Source: Actinomycetota bacterium
Lineage (GTDB): Bacteria > Actinomycetota > Actinomycetes > Nanopelagicales > Nanopelagicaceae
DNA length: 46,939 bases
Assembly: GCA_947490845.1 (NCBI GenBank)
Contig: CANLHI010000006.1
Coordinates: 1-46,939 of the forward strand
Direction: 5' to 3'
Position 1 is the first letter of the stretch. The number at the start of each line of letters is the position of its first letter. Below the pieces are notes generated by a model. That model saw only the letters and a list, made by a program, of their open reading frames with translations, ran no database searches and was not told the DNA's origin. The position numbers were made by a program, and so were the translations under genes. This document shows, in pieces, positions 9,678 through 18,051 of this stretch.

Positions 9678-10025
9678 TTAATTCTTTTTGATCCGCATAA
9701 TTACATTAGCGATAATTTCATTCTCATGTAAATATCCCCAAGTGCGCGAATCGGTTCCTGCTTCATTATCACTTCGCACGTAGTAGCTTTTCGTGCCTTG
9801 CCCATCAAGTGCGATCTCAGTGACACGTTTTATATAAAAGATTCCGGGCTGCTTTTCACGTTCAATAACCACCACATTGCCTAGGCGAATAAACAAGTAT
9901 TTCTTGCCGAAGAAGCCGTAGTGAACTAATAGCCAATCTAGAGGGTTATATGTTGGCTGCATCGAGGTGCCCTCAACGACTACCCGCCCAAAGATGCCAA
10001 AGCCGCTCATGGACGGTAGTCTCAC
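9678..10025 (-). CDS. sodX: Nickel superoxide dismutase maturation peptidase (S26-like)
   Basis: 115 residues, a short signal-peptidase-like protein without an evident membrane anchor. The Ser of the catalytic dyad lies in VEGTSMQPTY (Ser about 21) and the Lys in FYIKRVTEI (Lys about 66); the C-terminal SDNEAGTDSRTWGYL is the box seen in S24/S26 peptidases (usually SxDSRxxG). Next to a nickel superoxide dismutase gene this is the protease expected to remove the SodN leader and expose its N-terminal His. The start may be GTG 10025 or ATG 10010. It is divergent from sodN with a 52-base gap and converges on kgd with 3 bases between stops. Confidence 0.9.
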   Translation of the reverse strand: MRLPSMSGFGIFGRVVVEGTSMQPTYNPLDWLLVHYGFFGKKYLFIRLGNVVVIEREKQPGIFYIKRVTEIALDGQGTKSYYVRSDNEAGTDSRTWGYLHENEIIANVIMRIKKN

Positions 10026-10077
10026 ACATACAGGTTTTGAAATAAAGAAGAAAACAAGTCGCTAATAAGGAGAAAAA

Positions 10078-10476
10078 ATGAAGAACTTATTCACACCAAA
10101 GGTAACTGTTCACGCACACTGCGATCTGCCATGTGGCGTTTACGATCCAGCACAAGCCAAGATCGAAGCGCAATCAGTTAAGGCATGCATGGAAAAGTAT
10201 GCAGCTAATCCAGATGCAGATTTCCGCTCACGTTCTGTTGCAATTAAGGAAGAGCGTTCACACCAAGTTAAAGAGCACCTATGGGTTCTCTGGACTGATT
10301 ACTTCAAGGCACCACACTTTGAGAAGTATCCAAATCTTCACTCACTATTTAATGAAGCAACCAAATTGGCTGGAGCTGCCGGCACAAAGGGAACTCAAGA
10401 TGTGGCAGTTGCTGACAATCTGATCGCAAAGATTGATGAGATTGCAGAAATCTTCTGGGCTACTAAGAAGGCTTAA
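10078..10476 (+). CDS. sodN: Nickel superoxide dismutase
   Basis: 132 residues. The enzyme dismutates superoxide in the cytoplasm using one Ni ion per subunit. The nickel hook HCDLPCGVYDP begins at residue 14; cleavage after Ala13 would give mature His1, Cys2 and Cys6, the known nickel ligands. The mature chain of 119 residues fits the four-helix-bundle family, and WVLWTDYFKAPHFEKYP is typical. A strong Shine-Dalgarno AAGGAG precedes ATG 10078, unusual in this window and consistent with high expression. The divergent neighbour is its leader peptidase. Iron/nickel-dependent control is possible, but I see no clear operator. Confidence 0.97.
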   Translation: MKNLFTPKVTVHAHCDLPCGVYDPAQAKIEAQSVKACMEKYAANPDADFRSRSVAIKEERSHQVKEHLWVLWTDYFKAPHFEKYPNLHSLFNEATKLAGAAGTKGTQDVAVADNLIAKIDEIAEIFWATKKA

Positions 10477-10893
10477 TTACTGATCAGGGTTATTTAATAA
10501 AGATTGAGCGGCGGTGCGCGCGAGGAAAGATACTCGCTCGACCGCCGTTCTTTCTATAACGGCATAAGCAATATGCCGCTCGCCCTCATAAACATCACAT
10601 TCAAACATCATTGTTCGATCTACAACTTCGGTACAGCGCGCATTGGCTCGAATTTCAGTACCAATGCCTACGGAATCTATTAGCGAGATATCAAATTTAT
10701 CAACGACAGTTGTTTCGCCATTTTCTAGAAGTTCAACAAGTGCGGCAACACAAGCGCTCTCCATTACGCTCATTAAGTGGCCCGGTGCAAGGATTGGTAA
10801 ATCTGAAATTCCCATTGCCAGACAAGTATCGCCAGGCCGAACCGTCATTACAGAGAATCCGACTGCTCCAATAATTTCTTCAGCTGTCTTCAT
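10477..10893 (-). CDS. Hotdog-fold thioesterase, FlK-like
   Basis: About 138 residues from ATG 10893 (142 if ATG 10905 is used). The pattern APGHLMSVMESACVAALVELLENGETTVVDKFDISLIDSVGIGTEIRANA matches the single-domain hotdog thioesterases related to fluoroacetyl-CoA thioesterase FlK and to many uncharacterised acyl-CoA thioesterases. Such enzymes hydrolyse acyl-CoA in the cytoplasm; the substrate here is unknown. Its start lies inside the anti-sigma gene (14 or 26 bases overlap), so translation is probably coupled, placing it in the sigR-rsrA operon. Its stop is immediately next to the sodN stop on the other strand. Confidence 0.8.
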   Translation of the reverse strand: MKTAEEIIGAVGFSVMTVRPGDTCLAMGISDLPILAPGHLMSVMESACVAALVELLENGETTVVDKFDISLIDSVGIGTEIRANARCTEVVDRTMMFECDVYEGERHIAYAVIERTAVERVSFLARTAAQSLLNNPDQ

Positions 10894-11275
10894 AGCGCTC
10901 AACATGGGTCTGCTCAATTTGAATTTCGCGGTGTTCCACATTTCCAAATTCATCTATTTCAATAGATATCTCAGTCATGCTGATCTGGGTGACTACTTCG
11001 GTAACACCAGCGCCACCAGTTGCTTGGCGCAATAACTCTTCATGAATACTGCGGTGCAGATCTTCAGGGGCTTTCTCATCACATGAGCGACGCAGCACAT
11101 CTTGTAACAAGATATGCATCGCTTGTTCATGATTAACTTCTGACTGGCATGCTGAGCAAGAATTTAGGTGTGAGGCAATGGCTTGCGGATTTTGTGATTC
11201 TTCAACCACGCCTTCGATGATAAACACAACGGAGGAGAGCACTTCAACACACGGAATCTCTTCGATATGGCTCAT
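10880..11275 (-). CDS. rsrA: Zinc-binding redox-sensing anti-sigma factor, RsrA type
   Basis: 131 residues. RsrA-type ZAS proteins hold SigR inactive until oxidation of their zinc-site thiols. Cys9, His36, Cys40 and Cys43 (HLNSCSAC) reproduce the Cys-x25/26-His-x3-Cys-x2-Cys zinc motif within one residue of Streptomyces RsrA, and a further Cys65 lies in [13 protein letters not shown], a region also matching the family. The C-terminal 40 residues, rich in E, I and Q, have no clear counterpart. Its start overlaps the sigma-factor stop by 4 bases (ATGA), the usual arrangement for translational coupling of a sigma factor and its inhibitor. Confidence 0.9.
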   Translation of the reverse strand: MSHIEEIPCVEVLSSVVFIIEGVVEESQNPQAIASHLNSCSACQSEVNHEQAMHILLQDVLRRSCDEKAPEDLHRSIHEELLRQATGGAGVTEVVTQISMTEISIEIDEFGNVEHREIQIEQTHVERYEDS

Positions 11276-11886
11276 TTCCTCTCCCCCTTTCCTTTTTTAG
11301 ACTCGGTGGAGTAACCGAGTTCCTTTGCATAATCGGCGAGCTTCTCGCGAAGTAATTTGCGACCGCGATGCAGCCGAGACATAACCGTTCCGGCCGGAAC
11401 ATCAACTATGTCAGCAATTTCCTTATATGAGAAACCTTCCACATCGGCTAAATAAACTGCGATGCGAAATTCTTCTGGGATTTCTTGCAGCGCGCGTTTG
11501 ATATCGCTATCCGGCAGGTTCTCTAACGCTTGCGCTTCTGCAGATTTCCCAAGATCACTTGTGTGTGATTGCGCCTTCGCTAACTGCCAATCTTCGAGTT
11601 CACCAGATGCTAATTGTGGGCGACGTTGATCTTTGCGATATGAATTAATAAAAGTAGTTGTAAGAATTCGATACATCCATGCGCGTAGATTTGTGCCTTC
11701 TTCAAATTGGTGGAATGAGTTAAAGGCCTTTAAATAGGTATCCTGAACTAAGTCGCGCGCATCTTCTGGATTCTTTGTATAACGAAGAGCTGCTGCATAT
11801 AACTTATCCATATACGCAATGGCATCGCGCTCGAACCGAGCGTTGCGATCGGTAGCGCTTTCTAGGACTAAATCTTTAGATGCCAT
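11272..11886 (-). CDS. sigR: ECF RNA polymerase sigma factor, SigR/SigH type
   Basis: 204 residues. Region 2 is clear ([34 protein letters not shown] and [20 protein letters not shown]) and so is region 4 ([25 protein letters not shown] then [20 protein letters not shown]). With the RsrA-like protein next to it, this is the thiol-oxidative-stress sigma factor of actinobacteria; its regulon usually includes thioredoxin and mycothiol genes. A -10-like TAGTGT ends 7 bases before the ATG and no Shine-Dalgarno is present. I find no good SigR-type GGAAT/GTT promoter in the short upstream gap, so self-activation is not supported by sequence. Confidence 0.93.
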   Translation of the reverse strand: MASKDLVLESATDRNARFERDAIAYMDKLYAAALRYTKNPEDARDLVQDTYLKAFNSFHQFEEGTNLRAWMYRILTTTFINSYRKDQRRPQLASGELEDWQLAKAQSHTSDLGKSAEAQALENLPDSDIKRALQEIPEEFRIAVYLADVEGFSYKEIADIVDVPAGTVMSRLHRGRKLLREKLADYAKELGYSTESKKGKGERK

Positions 11887-11893
11887 CTCTTAC

Positions 11894-11899
11894 ACACTA
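11894..11899 (-). promoter_or_regulatory. -10-like element of a leaderless sigR promoter
   Basis: TAGTGT on the minus strand, followed by 7 bases and the sigR ATG at 11886. The position fits a transcript beginning at the start codon. A -35 is unclear (GGCATT at 16-base spacing is the nearest candidate). Confidence 0.4.
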
Positions 11900-11934
11900 T
11901 CCCAAAGGAGTTAGAAATGCCCAACAAGTGATGG

Positions 11935-12660
11935 TTAAAAGAGAGTCTGTGCTTCGCCCAATTCAAAGGGATCAAGGAGTTCGGGGCCGTTATTAGCAAC
12001 TAGGTTTACCCGCGGCGCTACCGGGCGAGTGAGCAACCCATACGCAGGATCAGGAATATCCATCAGTGCAATCAAGGTTTCGATTTCGCGGTTCTGCGGA
12101 TCTAGCCAGGTGTCCCAACGATCACTCGGCATAAATACCGGCATACGGCTATGAATCGTGGCAAGTTCACCTACTGCTTCGCGAGTAATTATTGCCGCAC
12201 TTTGAATCTCGCTACCGCTTTCATTTTTCCAAGTACTCCAAATCCCAGCGATTGAAAGTGAAGTGTTTTCTGCCGCTGATGAAATATAGAAAGGCTGTTT
12301 TGGTGGATACTTACCCAGTGATGTAGCCCATTCGTAATAACCCGTTGCCGGAATTAAGCAGCGCGTTGTGCGAAATGCTTGGCGAAAAGTTGGTTTCTCA
12401 TGAATAGATTCACTGCGTGCATTAATGGCATGTGATTGTGAATTGCGCGCCTCAATCAAATTCTTCTGCCAAGGCGCGATTAAGCCCCAAGATGCGCTAT
12501 CTAGAACTCGGCCTTGCTGATTGTCGCGAATAATATAAATCTCATTTGTAGGTGCAATATTCCAATTCAGTGGCAGAGATTTATCAACTAGTGATGCATC
12601 GAGATCGAACCTCTCGATGATCTCGTCCATACCTTGCGCTTGGGCATAACGACCGCACAT
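11935..12660 (-). CDS. SOS response-associated peptidase, SRAP/YedK (HMCES) family
   Basis: 241 residues from ATG 12660, which places the catalytic Cys at position 2 (MCGRYAQ), as required once Met is removed. SRAP proteins covalently trap abasic sites in single-stranded DNA through Cys2. Other active-site residues are seen in NARSESIHEKP (Asn), ATGYYEW (Glu) and TIHSRMPVFM (His). A longer frame to 12702 is rejected because it would bury the catalytic Cys. The gene is divergent from aroA with only 23 bases between start codons and has its own leaderless-type -10 (TACTCT, 6 bases from ATG). Confidence 0.95.
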   Translation of the reverse strand: MCGRYAQAQGMDEIIERFDLDASLVDKSLPLNWNIAPTNEIYIIRDNQQGRVLDSASWGLIAPWQKNLIEARNSQSHAINARSESIHEKPTFRQAFRTTRCLIPATGYYEWATSLGKYPPKQPFYISSAAENTSLSIAGIWSTWKNESGSEIQSAAIITREAVGELATIHSRMPVFMPSDRWDTWLDPQNREIETLIALMDIPDPAYGLLTRPVAPRVNLVANNGPELLDPFELGEAQTLF

Positions 12661-12683
12661 GGGTAGAGAGTAGACTGCCGCAC
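12661..12683. promoter_or_regulatory. Overlapping divergent leaderless promoters, SRAP gene and aroA
   Basis: The whole region between the two start codons is 23 bp. Plus strand: TAGACT (12671-12676) ends 7 bases before the aroA ATG. Minus strand: TACTCT (12672..12667) ends 6 bases before the SRAP ATG. The two hexamers share two base pairs (12671-12672). No Shine-Dalgarno fits in either direction, so both mRNAs should be leaderless and the two promoters cannot be open at once. Confidence 0.6.
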
Positions 12684-13976
12684 ATGCTCTGGCCTGCTCC
12701 ACTACGTGGGAGAAATGCAGTCAGCGCGCGAGTAGTTATTCCGGGTTCAAAATCCGTTACCAACCGCGCGCTAATTCTTGCTGCTCAAGCCAACTCTCCT
12801 TCTATATTAAAACGTCCGCTTATTTCGCGCGATACCGAATTAATGGTCGCTAGCCTTAAGGCAATGGGAGTTGGCGTAACAGACCAGACAGTTGGAGCTG
12901 ACCCAGCTTGGAAAATTACACCTTCAAAATTACGAGGTCCTGCCAAAGTAGATGTTGGAAATGCTGGAACTGTTATGCGCTTTCTTCCGCCACTTTCTGC
13001 GCTGGCGCAAGGAGATATTTCATTCGATGGTGATCCCAGGTCATATGAACGTCCGCTTGGCCCAGTTATTGCAGCACTTGAAGAACTAGGAATTGTAATT
13101 GAACATGATGGACGTTACGGCCTGCCGCTTGTCGTAAAGGGTAAAGGAATAATTCCTGGAGGCGCGCTAACCATTGATGCCAGCGCATCAAGTCAATTCT
13201 TATCCGCACTACTTTTGATTGCTCCAAGTACAAGCAATGGAATTACTGCAACACATAAAGGTGGCGCACTTCCATCAATGCCACATATTGATATGACCGT
13301 GCAGATGTTGCGCGATTTTGGTGCAACAGTCTCTGTTGACAAGGCAGCGCAGAATTGGCGCATTGATTCTGGCACGTTGCATGGTGTTGATTTGGTTATT
13401 GAACCTGATCTTTCAAATGCTGCGCCGTTCTTATCTATTGCAATGGTTTGCGGTGGATCAATTACGATCGCAGATTGGCCAAAGCAGACAACTCAACCAG
13501 GGGATCAACTGCGTGAAATCTTGACGCAAATGGGTGCGCAAGTTTCATTCAATGATAAGGGCTTGACACTTACTGGCGGAGAATCTATTCATGGAATTGA
13601 TATCGATCTACATGATGTTGGCGAGTTAACACCCGCAATTGCTGCGTTGGCCGCCCTTGCTGATTCACCATCACATTTACGAGGTATTGGTCATCTTCGT
13701 TTACACGAGACTGATCGCTTAGCTGCGCTAACCCGCGAGATTAACTCACTTGGTGGAACTGTCACTGAAGATGAAACTTCACTTCGCATAACGCCAGCAG
13801 GTACTTTTGGTAAAGGTTTACACGGTGGAACATTTCATACTTATGACGATCATCGTCTGGCCACAGCAGGTGCGGTAATTGGACTTTTAATTCCTGATGT
13901 TGAAATTGAAAACGTGGAGACAACTCGTAAAACTTTGCCTGATTTTCCTGGGCTTTGGCAGAGTTTGATTTCATGA
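12684..13976 (+). CDS. aroA: 3-phosphoshikimate 1-carboxyvinyltransferase (EPSP synthase)
   Basis: 430 residues. EPSP synthase joins shikimate-3-phosphate and phosphoenolpyruvate in the chorismate pathway. Signature segments in order: VVIPGSKSVTNRALILAA near the N-terminus, DVGNAGTVMRFLPPL (PEP site), SASSQFLSALLL, RLHETDRLAAL and DDHRLATAGAVIG near the C-terminus. The catalytic Lys is in GSKS and the substrate Arg in TNR. The start ATG 12684 fits the TAGACT element 7 bases upstream. The stop overlaps rsgA by 4 bases (ATGA), so aroA heads an aroA-rsgA-hisN-copA cluster. Confidence 0.96.
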   Translation: MLWPAPLRGRNAVSARVVIPGSKSVTNRALILAAQANSPSILKRPLISRDTELMVASLKAMGVGVTDQTVGADPAWKITPSKLRGPAKVDVGNAGTVMRFLPPLSALAQGDISFDGDPRSYERPLGPVIAALEELGIVIEHDGRYGLPLVVKGKGIIPGGALTIDASASSQFLSALLLIAPSTSNGITATHKGGALPSMPHIDMTVQMLRDFGATVSVDKAAQNWRIDSGTLHGVDLVIEPDLSNAAPFLSIAMVCGGSITIADWPKQTTQPGDQLREILTQMGAQVSFNDKGLTLTGGESIHGIDIDLHDVGELTPAIAALAALADSPSHLRGIGHLRLHETDRLAALTREINSLGGTVTEDETSLRITPAGTFGKGLHGGTFHTYDDHRLATAGAVIGLLIPDVEIENVETTRKTLPDFPGLWQSLIS

Positions 13977-15004
13977 CACCGCGCGAATTCGACGAATCCG
14001 ATGCTCGCATTCGCCCAAGTCGCCGCACGCGCCCGCGCAGTAAAGACCGTCCTGCGCATGCCGATGCGATTAGCGCGCTAGTAACAACTGTCGATCGAGG
14101 TCGCACAACATGTATAACAAATGAAGGTGTGATCGTCACCGCTATGAAAGCCCGCGAGATGGGGCCAAAATCTGTAGTTGTTGGTGATTTGGTAAATCTT
14201 GTTGGAGATGTAACCGGAACAACGGGTTCACTTGCGCGAATTGTTTCGATTGAGCCACGACGTAACAGCCTTAGCCGAACAGTTGATGATGCTGCCAAGA
14301 TGGAGCGAACAATTGTGGCCAACATAGATCAATTAGTAATTGTGGTTGCTGCTGCAAATCCAGAACCACGTCGCGGTCTTATCGACCGTTTCTTAGTCTG
14401 CGCTTTTCATGAAAACATAAAGCCAATCATCTTGGTAACTAAGACCGATGTTGCACCCGTTCCAGAATTTATGCACGAATATGAAACCTTGGGCGTCCAG
14501 ATTGCAACTGCTGCAATTAAATCTGATTCGCGCGAGGTAGATTTAAATCAATTATTTGCACTCCTTAACGGCAAGACTTCCGTGCTTGTTGGACATTCTG
14601 GTGTTGGTAAATCAACACTCATCAACGCACTTGTCCCTCATGGAGATCGCGTCACCGGTGATGTGAATGATGTGACTGGCCGGGGGCGCCACACTTCATC
14701 GAGTGCGATTGCCTTACCTCTGGCACCCGATTTATCACCAAAAGAAGGTTGGATAATCGATACCCCGGGAATTCGCGCATTCGGACTTGCTCATTTAGAT
14801 TCCAATCGCATTGTTGCCGCCTTTAGCGATCTTTATGAAGTTGTTCAAAATTGCATGCCAAATTGCTCACACCATGAAGTTGGCTGCCAATTAAACGAGT
14901 GGGCTGCGCCAAATGGTGTTGCAAATATCGAAAGGTCTGCGCGCGTTGCCAGTTTGCGCACCTTGCTCGAACTCAAAGATTCAAACCCGCCCGCGCTAGA
15001 CTGA
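13973..15004 (+). CDS. rsgA: Ribosome small-subunit biogenesis GTPase RsgA
   Basis: 343 residues from ATG 13973, which overlaps the aroA stop as ATGA; the longer frame at 13955 lacks support. RsgA is a circularly permuted GTPase acting late in 30S maturation. The permuted order is visible: an OB-fold N-terminus, TKTD (G4) before GHSGVGKST (G1), then DTPGIRAFG (G3). The C-terminal zinc knuckle reads CMPNCSHHEVGC. The N-terminal 35 residues are basic (RPSRRTRPRSKDR) as in actinobacterial members. Its last codons overlap the -10 element of hisN. Confidence 0.95.
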   Translation: MTPREFDESDARIRPSRRTRPRSKDRPAHADAISALVTTVDRGRTTCITNEGVIVTAMKAREMGPKSVVVGDLVNLVGDVTGTTGSLARIVSIEPRRNSLSRTVDDAAKMERTIVANIDQLVIVVAAANPEPRRGLIDRFLVCAFHENIKPIILVTKTDVAPVPEFMHEYETLGVQIATAAIKSDSREVDLNQLFALLNGKTSVLVGHSGVGKSTLINALVPHGDRVTGDVNDVTGRGRHTSSSAIALPLAPDLSPKEGWIIDTPGIRAFGLAHLDSNRIVAAFSDLYEVVQNCMPNCSHHEVGCQLNEWAAPNGVANIERSARVASLRTLLELKDSNPPALD

Positions 15005-15008
15005 CAAC
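14997..15008 (+). promoter_or_regulatory. Internal leaderless promoter of hisN
   Basis: TAGACT at 14997-15002 ends exactly 6 bases before the hisN ATG (15009). It is made from the last rsgA codons and the first bases of the rsgA stop (CTA GAC TGA). The hisN gene has no Shine-Dalgarno sequence. This allows hisN-copA to be expressed separately from aroA-rsgA. Confidence 0.5.
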
Positions 15009-15809
15009 ATGTCATCTTTGCGGGGTAACGACCTAGCACTTGCCATGCGCCTAGCCGATGCCGCAGATTCAATCACTATGGCGCGATATCAAGCTATGGA
15101 TTTGGTGGTCACAACTAAGCCAGATGATTCACCTGTAACTGATGCTGACAAGGCAGCGGAGGAAGCAATCCGTGCGCTACTTAAGAGCCACCGACCAGAT
15201 GATGGAATTGTGGGTGAAGAATTTGGTGATGATGCAACTGGTGCGAAACGTTATTGGGTAATCGATCCCATTGATGGCACAAAGAATTTCTTACGCGGTG
15301 TGCCAACTTGGGCAACGTTGATTGGTTTAATTGAAAAACAGAGCGATGGCTCCGAAGTCGTAGTTGTCGGAGTAGTTAGCGCGCCCGCACTCTTTCGCCG
15401 CTGGTATGCCAGCGAAGGAAATGGCGCATTCGTTTCTTTAAATGGTGGAACCCCGAAGCGAATCTCAGTTTCACAGGTAAGTGAAATTAAAGATGCTTCT
15501 ATTTCTTACTCTGACTTTATTGGTTGGGATCAACGCTTGGCACCGTTTCAAGAGCTATTAGATTCTGCATGGCGCACCCGCGGCATCGGAGATTTCTGGT
15601 CACATATGTTGGTTGCTGAAGGCGCAGTCGATGTGGCAATCGAACCAAAGTTAGCGATCTGGGATATGGCGGCGCTAGATATCGTTGTACGCGAAGCTGG
15701 TGGAAGATTTACCAATACAGCAGGTGCCGACGGCAGCCTCGGTGGCAGTGGGCTTTCTACAAATTCTGCGATTCATCAAAAGATTGTAGATAAATTAAAT
15801 GGCCGTTGA
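15009..15809 (+). CDS. hisN: Inositol monophosphatase-family phosphatase, probable histidinol-phosphatase
   Basis: 266 residues. The metal-binding motifs of the IMPase family are present: VGEEFGDD, VIDPIDGTKNFLRGVPTWATLIGL and IWDMAALDIVVREAGG. In actinobacteria the paralogue next to aroA and rsgA is usually HisN, which removes phosphate from histidinol phosphate in histidine synthesis; the PTWATLIGL segment fits that subgroup. The symbol rests on this context, and an inositol-phosphatase role is the alternative. It overlaps copA by 11 bases in another frame. Confidence 0.85.
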   Translation: MSSLRGNDLALAMRLADAADSITMARYQAMDLVVTTKPDDSPVTDADKAAEEAIRALLKSHRPDDGIVGEEFGDDATGAKRYWVIDPIDGTKNFLRGVPTWATLIGLIEKQSDGSEVVVVGVVSAPALFRRWYASEGNGAFVSLNGGTPKRISVSQVSEIKDASISYSDFIGWDQRLAPFQELLDSAWRTRGIGDFWSHMLVAEGAVDVAIEPKLAIWDMAALDIVVREAGGRFTNTAGADGSLGGSGLSTNSAIHQKIVDKLNGR

Positions 15810-18051
15810 AGCACGCACCTTTTCTGTCGCAGGAATGACCTGCTCTTCATGCGTGAATTCAATTGAAAAATCACTGAAAGAAATTGATGGAGTAAGTGCC
15901 AGCGTTAACTTTGCAACCGAGACCGTTCACATTTTGGCGCCAGCTGAAATAAAGAGCAGCGAAATTATCAAAAAGATCAAGGGCGCTGGATATTCAGCGA
16001 CGCTAGTTGAAGATGGGGTAAACCCAGCGCTACATAATCGAAAATCTGGTCGTGCTCTCTTCTTCGCCGCACTCTTTGCGCTGCCAACAATTGCAATTTC
16101 TATGGTGCACCAGTGGCATGAAAGAGTTGATGAGCAGATTCTTCGTACTTTAGATTCTCTAAATATTCTGCCGCCGCTTTACTCCCCCACTGCTTGGCTA
16201 GCTATCGGATTGACCGCACCGCTTATCTTGATTGTCGCGCTGCCAATTCATCGCGCAGCACTTCGTAATATCTTCCACCCAACAATGGATTCGCTAATTT
16301 CACTTGGGTCACTCAGTGCATTTGGTTGGTCTATTTACTCAAATGCAACTGGCGCCGGAGATGTATACACAGAAGTCGCAGCCGGAGTCCTGCTCTTTGT
16401 AATTTTGGGGCGCTACTTAGAATCACGCGCTAAACATCGCGCAAGTAGCGCTCTCTCTACTTTGTTGGCACTTGGTGCTAAAGAAGTCACTGTATTAAGA
16501 AATGGTCTAGAAGTAATAATTCCAATTTCCGAGTTAGCAATAGGCGATGACTTTGTAGTTAAGCCAGGTGCGCGCATTGCAACTGATGGTTTAGTTATCT
16601 CTGGTGTTTCATCTGTTAACAATTCGATGATCACAGGTGAATCAACGCCGGTTGAAGTATCACCTGGCTCGCGGGTCATCGGAGCATCCTTAAATAACAA
16701 TGGACGAATAATTGTGCGGGCAAACCGTGTCGGTAGTGATACCGAGTTTGCACGAATCACTGCAATGGTTGTCCAGGCGCAAGGGGTAAAAGCTCCAATT
16801 CAGCGCGTAGCCGATCGAATCTCATCAATATTTGTGCCGGTTGTTACAGCGCTAGCAATTGCCACATTTTTCGGTTGGTATTACTTAGGCAATAACGGCG
16901 CTGGACATTCAATTGCGCAATCAATTCAAATAGCGATCACCGTCTTGGTTATTGCTTGTCCGTGTGCACTCGGCTTGGCAACGCCTGTTGCTCTTTTGGT
17001 GGCATCAGGTCGTGGCGCATCACGCGGAATTGTCCTGCGCCAGCCGCGCGTTCTAGAGCTGGCGCGTAAAGTCGATGTCGTTGTACTTGATAAAACTGGC
17101 ACTCTTACAACCGGGGTAATGAAAGTTATTGAGGCGACAATCCCGACGAGTGCGCACAGAGTTTTAGGACCAGATTTTGCTAGTTTCTTAAATGAAAAAA
17201 CTATTCTTTCAACCGCTCTTTCCTTAGAGCTAGCTAATGATCATCCGATTGGCCAGGCAATCTCTTCTCACGCACTTGCGCAAGGTGCGAGTAGATCCGA
17301 AGTCACTGACTTTGCCCAAACACCAGGTGCTGGCGTTGCCGGAAGAGTGATGCTCGGCGCCATTTCCCCCGTTGTATTAATTGGTACCCCAAAGGCAATT
17401 GCACACAGTGCAACAGCATTTGATTCCGCAATTGAAAGCGCCATCGCTCGCGGAGAGGAAAATGGATATTCAGTTGCAGTCCTGGCATGGGATGGTGTCG
17501 CTATTGCCGTATTTGCAATCGGTGATCAAGTCAAAGCAGATGCCACATCAACTATTTCCGCTCTCATCGACAAGGGAATTACTCCTTGGTTGGTTACCGG
17601 AGATAATGAGGAAAGTGCAGCGGCTATTGCTCGTACCGTCGGAATAAAAGGTGAACACGTAATTGCGCGTGCCCTACCTGAAGAAAAGTTGGCACGCGTT
17701 AGCGCGCTAAAAGCTGCTGGCCACAATGTTTTAATGATCGGTGACGGTATTAACGACGCTGCAGCACTAGCTGCAGCCGACTTAAGTATGGCGATGGGAA
17801 CAGGCACGGACACAGCGATTTCCAGCTCCGATATAACTTTGATGCGCCCGGAGTTAATGAGCGCCGTTGACGCTTTGAATCTTTCCAAGCGAACGCTCAC
17901 AACTATTAAATCTAATCTGGGTTGGGCTTTTGCTTACAATGTAATTGGGTTACCGATAGCGGCTGCTGGATTATTAACACCAATGTATGCCGCCGCGGCT
18001 ATGGCAGTTAGTTCGCTATTTGTTGTTACAAACTCACTTAGGATCAAGTAA
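15799..18051 (+). CDS. copA: Copper-exporting P1B-type ATPase
   Basis: 750 residues. One N-terminal heavy-metal domain with GMTCSSC (about 12-18), eight predicted membrane segments, CPCALGLATP in the sixth, DKTGTLT with the phosphorylated Asp, and GDGINDAAAL in the hinge. The YN of AFAYNVIGLP and MAVSS in the last two helices are the residues of Cu(I)-type (P1B-1) pumps, so export of monovalent copper is likely. The start lies inside the end of hisN (11-base overlap). Its stop overlaps the converging DUF4389 gene by 8 bases. No CopZ or CsoR gene is next to it. Confidence 0.95.
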   Translation: MAVEARTFSVAGMTCSSCVNSIEKSLKEIDGVSASVNFATETVHILAPAEIKSSEIIKKIKGAGYSATLVEDGVNPALHNRKSGRALFFAALFALPTIAISMVHQWHERVDEQILRTLDSLNILPPLYSPTAWLAIGLTAPLILIVALPIHRAALRNIFHPTMDSLISLGSLSAFGWSIYSNATGAGDVYTEVAAGVLLFVILGRYLESRAKHRASSALSTLLALGAKEVTVLRNGLEVIIPISELAIGDDFVVKPGARIATDGLVISGVSSVNNSMITGESTPVEVSPGSRVIGASLNNNGRIIVRANRVGSDTEFARITAMVVQAQGVKAPIQRVADRISSIFVPVVTALAIATFFGWYYLGNNGAGHSIAQSIQIAITVLVIACPCALGLATPVALLVASGRGASRGIVLRQPRVLELARKVDVVVLDKTGTLTTGVMKVIEATIPTSAHRVLGPDFASFLNEKTILSTALSLELANDHPIGQAISSHALAQGASRSEVTDFAQTPGAGVAGRVMLGAISPVVLIGTPKAIAHSATAFDSAIESAIARGEENGYSVAVLAWDGVAIAVFAIGDQVKADATSTISALIDKGITPWLVTGDNEESAAAIARTVGIKGEHVIARALPEEKLARVSALKAAGHNVLMIGDGINDAAALAAADLSMAMGTGTDTAISSSDITLMRPELMSAVDALNLSKRTLTTIKSNLGWAFAYNVIGLPIAAAGLLTPMYAAAAMAVSSLFVVTNSLRIK

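Noticed and set aside
11887-11934. SigR-type autoregulatory promoter (GGAAT/GTT) before sigR
   Set aside because: No pair with correct words and spacing is present in the gap; only a TAnnnT element fits.
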